Assembly (NCBI GenBank): GCA_038255145.1
Contig: JBBSLP010000004.1
Span: 1 to 64,000 of the forward strand
DNA length: 64,000 nucleotides
DNA from: WHTX01 sp038255145
GTDB lineage: Bacteria > Actinomycetota > Acidimicrobiia > Acidimicrobiales > CAIXPF01
Reading direction: 5' to 3'
Positions 62,643-64,000 of this stretch are shown here, piece by piece (positions within the stretch are counted from its first letter, which is position 1; each line of letters starts with the position of its first letter). The position numbers and the translations under genes are program-made. The notes under the pieces are model-generated. The model did no database searches. It saw nothing but the letters and a program-made list of their open reading frames with translations, and had not been told where the DNA came from.

Positions 62643-63419
62643 GTGGCGAGCTGGTTCCAGCGGGACATCATCGACGCCGACCGCCTGGCCCTGCTCCTGT
62701 GCTTCGCCTCCCTGGTGGCCACCTTCCTGGTCACGAGGACGATCACCGCCCTCATCCGCGCCGGCAAGGGCCCGTTCAAGGACAACGTGTCCTCCAGCGG
62801 GGTGCACGTCCACCACGCCATTCCCGGGCTGGTGCTGCTGGTGGTGGGGGCGTTCACGTCGGTGGGCACGGGCTCGGAGGCGCCGTGGGCCGAGATCGCC
62901 GCCGTGCTCATCGGCGTGGGCACCTCCCTGGTGCTCGACGAGTTCGCCCTGATCCTCTACCTGTCCGACGTGTACTGGGCGTCGGCGGGGCGGGTGTCGG
63001 TGCACGTGGTCACCGTGGCCATCGCCTGCATGGGCCTGGCCCTCGTTGGGCTCACCCCGGTCTCGGCCGCGGGGTTCGACGACCCGGCCTCGTCCATCGC
63101 CGCCATCGCCGTGGGCTGCGCCGTGCAACTCGTCCTCATCGTCGTCTGCGTCCTCAAGGGCAAGTACCAGGTGGCCCTGTTCAGCACGTTCGTGCCCATC
63201 CTCGCTGTCTTCGGCGCCATCCGCCTGGCCCGGCCGAACTCGGTGTGGGCCCGCAAGCGCTATCGCAGCGAGCGCAAGAAGGCCCGGGCCCAGGCCCGGT
63301 CGGAGCGCTACGACCACCGCTTCGGGCGCTTCACCACCATCGTCGGCCGCTTCGTCGAGGGTTCCACGCCGGCCACCGACCGGGTGGCCGAGGCGGCCCA
63401 CGAGCACGCGGTGGGCTGA
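62643..63419 (+). CDS. Conserved actinobacterial integral membrane protein
   Basis: A 258-residue protein with about six membrane helices. HVHHAIPGLVLLVVGAFTSV and LVLDEFALILYLSDVYW are the conserved-looking parts: paired His and an acidic pair within the membrane. It ends in an Arg/Lys-rich cytoplasmic tail with RYDHRFGRFTTIVGRFVEG. The family has no assigned function that I know of. GTG 62643 lies directly before the first segment. Clustered His/Asp in helices might bind a metal, which is a guess. Confidence 0.75.
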   Translation: MASWFQRDIIDADRLALLLCFASLVATFLVTRTITALIRAGKGPFKDNVSSSGVHVHHAIPGLVLLVVGAFTSVGTGSEAPWAEIAAVLIGVGTSLVLDEFALILYLSDVYWASAGRVSVHVVTVAIACMGLALVGLTPVSAAGFDDPASSIAAIAVGCAVQLVLIVVCVLKGKYQVALFSTFVPILAVFGAIRLARPNSVWARKRYRSERKKARAQARSERYDHRFGRFTTIVGRFVEGSTPATDRVAEAAHEHAVG

Positions 63420-63443
63420 TCCCGCGCCGGCGGTCGGTGGCCG

Positions 63444-64000
63444 TCAGGCGACGGGCGGGCCCGGCTCGATGCCCCAGGACGCCTCGTGCGCCTGGCCGGG
63501 ATCGAGGACGACCAGCCCGGCGCCCGAGTTGAAGGCGTCGGGCGGGCACGTCATGGGCTCGACGGCCAGCCCGGTGCGCCGGCGGGTCTCGGGCAGGGTG
63601 TCGCCGGTGAACAGCTGGAGGTAGGGGTAGGCCTCGTCGACCCACAGGGTCACCGCCGACCCATCGGGCCTGGTCAGCGACACCCGGGCCCGCCCGTCGG
63701 CGTCGCGCTCGAGGTCGGTGTAGGTGCTGTCCAGGCGGCGGGCGCCGATGGGCTGGGGTTGCCGCAGGTCGTGGCTGGTGCCCTCCACCGGCTCCTCGCC
63801 GATGGGGATGCTGACGTCGTCGACCAGCAGGCGCGTGCGGGCGGGCACGGTCACGACGGCGTCGTCGACGCCGGCGCCGCCCGGGTGCAGGTAGGGGTGG
63901 GCCCCGGTGCCGTAGGGGCAGGGGGCAGCGCCGAGGTTGGTGGCCCGGGTGCGCACGACGAGCCCGTCGGGGCCGAGGCCGTAGTCGACCTCACAGCCGA
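63444..64000 (-). CDS. Aldose 1-epimerase-family protein (5' end outside window)
   Basis: The 186 or so visible residues are the C-terminal part of a galactose-mutarotase-like fold: TRATNLGAAPCPYGTGAHPY has the catalytic His, and YPYLQLFTGDTLPETRRRTG and AVEPMTCPPDAFNSGAGLVV with the active-site Glu follow. These enzymes interconvert the anomers of aldoses or hexose-6-phosphates. The frame continues to the right edge without a start codon (the last visible residues read GCEVDYGLGPDGLVV), so the gene is cut by the window, not truncated. Confidence 0.9.
   Translation of the reverse strand, partial: GCEVDYGLGPDGLVVRTRATNLGAAPCPYGTGAHPYLHPGGAGVDDAVVTVPARTRLLVDDVSIPIGEEPVEGTSHDLRQPQPIGARRLDSTYTDLERDADGRARVSLTRPDGSAVTLWVDEAYPYLQLFTGDTLPETRRRTGLAVEPMTCPPDAFNSGAGLVVLDPGQAHEASWGIEPGPPVA

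Overview
The window is about 70% GC and densely packed with genes on both strands. It looks like the chromosome of an actinobacterium, most plausibly an environmental Acidimicrobiia-type lineage. That placement is inferred from three gene-family signals: many F420-type flavin/deazaflavin oxidoreductase families, several mycothiol-dependent maleylpyruvate isomerase-like (TIGR03085/TIGR03086) proteins, and LivK-like lipoproteins with actinobacterial signal peptides. I see no rRNA, tRNA, CRISPR array or prophage module. The only mobile-element trace is the 3' end of an IS982-like transposase at the left edge.

Layout. 0.1-7.4 kb: IS fragment, branched-chain-type binding lipoprotein, alpha/beta hydrolase, SDR, RskA-like anti-sigma protein, small Cys protein plus SelO, SnoaL-like protein, PPOX oxidoreductase. 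7.4-12 kb: small basic protein, a gene-free stretch with three hairpins, a second PPOX enzyme, an FAD monooxygenase broken by an in-frame TGA, a TIGR03085 protein, catalase. 12-17.9 kb: exported intradiol dioxygenase, oligopeptide-type binding lipoprotein, HAPMO-like Baeyer-Villiger monooxygenase, thioesterase. 18-26.1 kb: frameshifted DUF5684, hotdog protein, WYL regulator divergent from a DrrAB-like exporter, two genes scarred by internal deletions, deazaflavin oxidoreductase, DUF817, AlkB. 26.2-30.6 kb: a collapsed ABC exporter, SRPBCC/TetR pair, ArsR-SRPBCC pair, another ABC exporter with a shortened permease. 30.6-38.3 kb: DUF4234, a convergent response regulator/histidine kinase pair, two tiny membrane proteins, UPF0182 giant membrane protein, baeRF-type release-factor homologue. 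38.4-45.5 kb: VOC, serine hydrolase, a second BVMO, ArsR-SRPBCC-DUF operon, PAS/PPOX chimera, DUF899. 45.5-53.3 kb: FtsX-type ABC exporter with divergent TetR, MFS pump, SMI1/KNR4, serine hydrolase, RHH-MazF toxin-antitoxin pair. 53.4-64 kb: methyltransferase, several truncated genes, TrmO-like protein, DUF2332, 13E12-type HNH protein with a LexA-like box, truncated FAD oxidase facing a truncated sigma factor, CMD protein, AraC regulator, TIGR03086 protein, membrane protein, aldose epimerase.

Functional themes are aerobic oxidation of cyclic or aromatic compounds (two BVMOs, a salicylate-hydroxylase-like gene, an intradiol dioxygenase, catalase, SDRs, thioesterases), multidrug-type export under local regulators, and stress or DNA-damage functions (AlkB, SOS-linked HNH, SelO, toxin-antitoxin).

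The most striking property of the window is not one system but how many genes are interrupted. About fifteen loci carry a one-base frameshift, an in-frame stop, an internal deletion, or a junction where two neighbouring genes have both lost the ends that meet. Many one-base events lie in short C or G runs, so read or assembly error must be excluded before this is read as genome decay. I did not find a convincing new multi-gene system. The best leads are the deletion junctions, the LexA-like box before the HNH gene, the palindromic operators at 27040 and 28988, and the hairpin cluster at 7763-7881.
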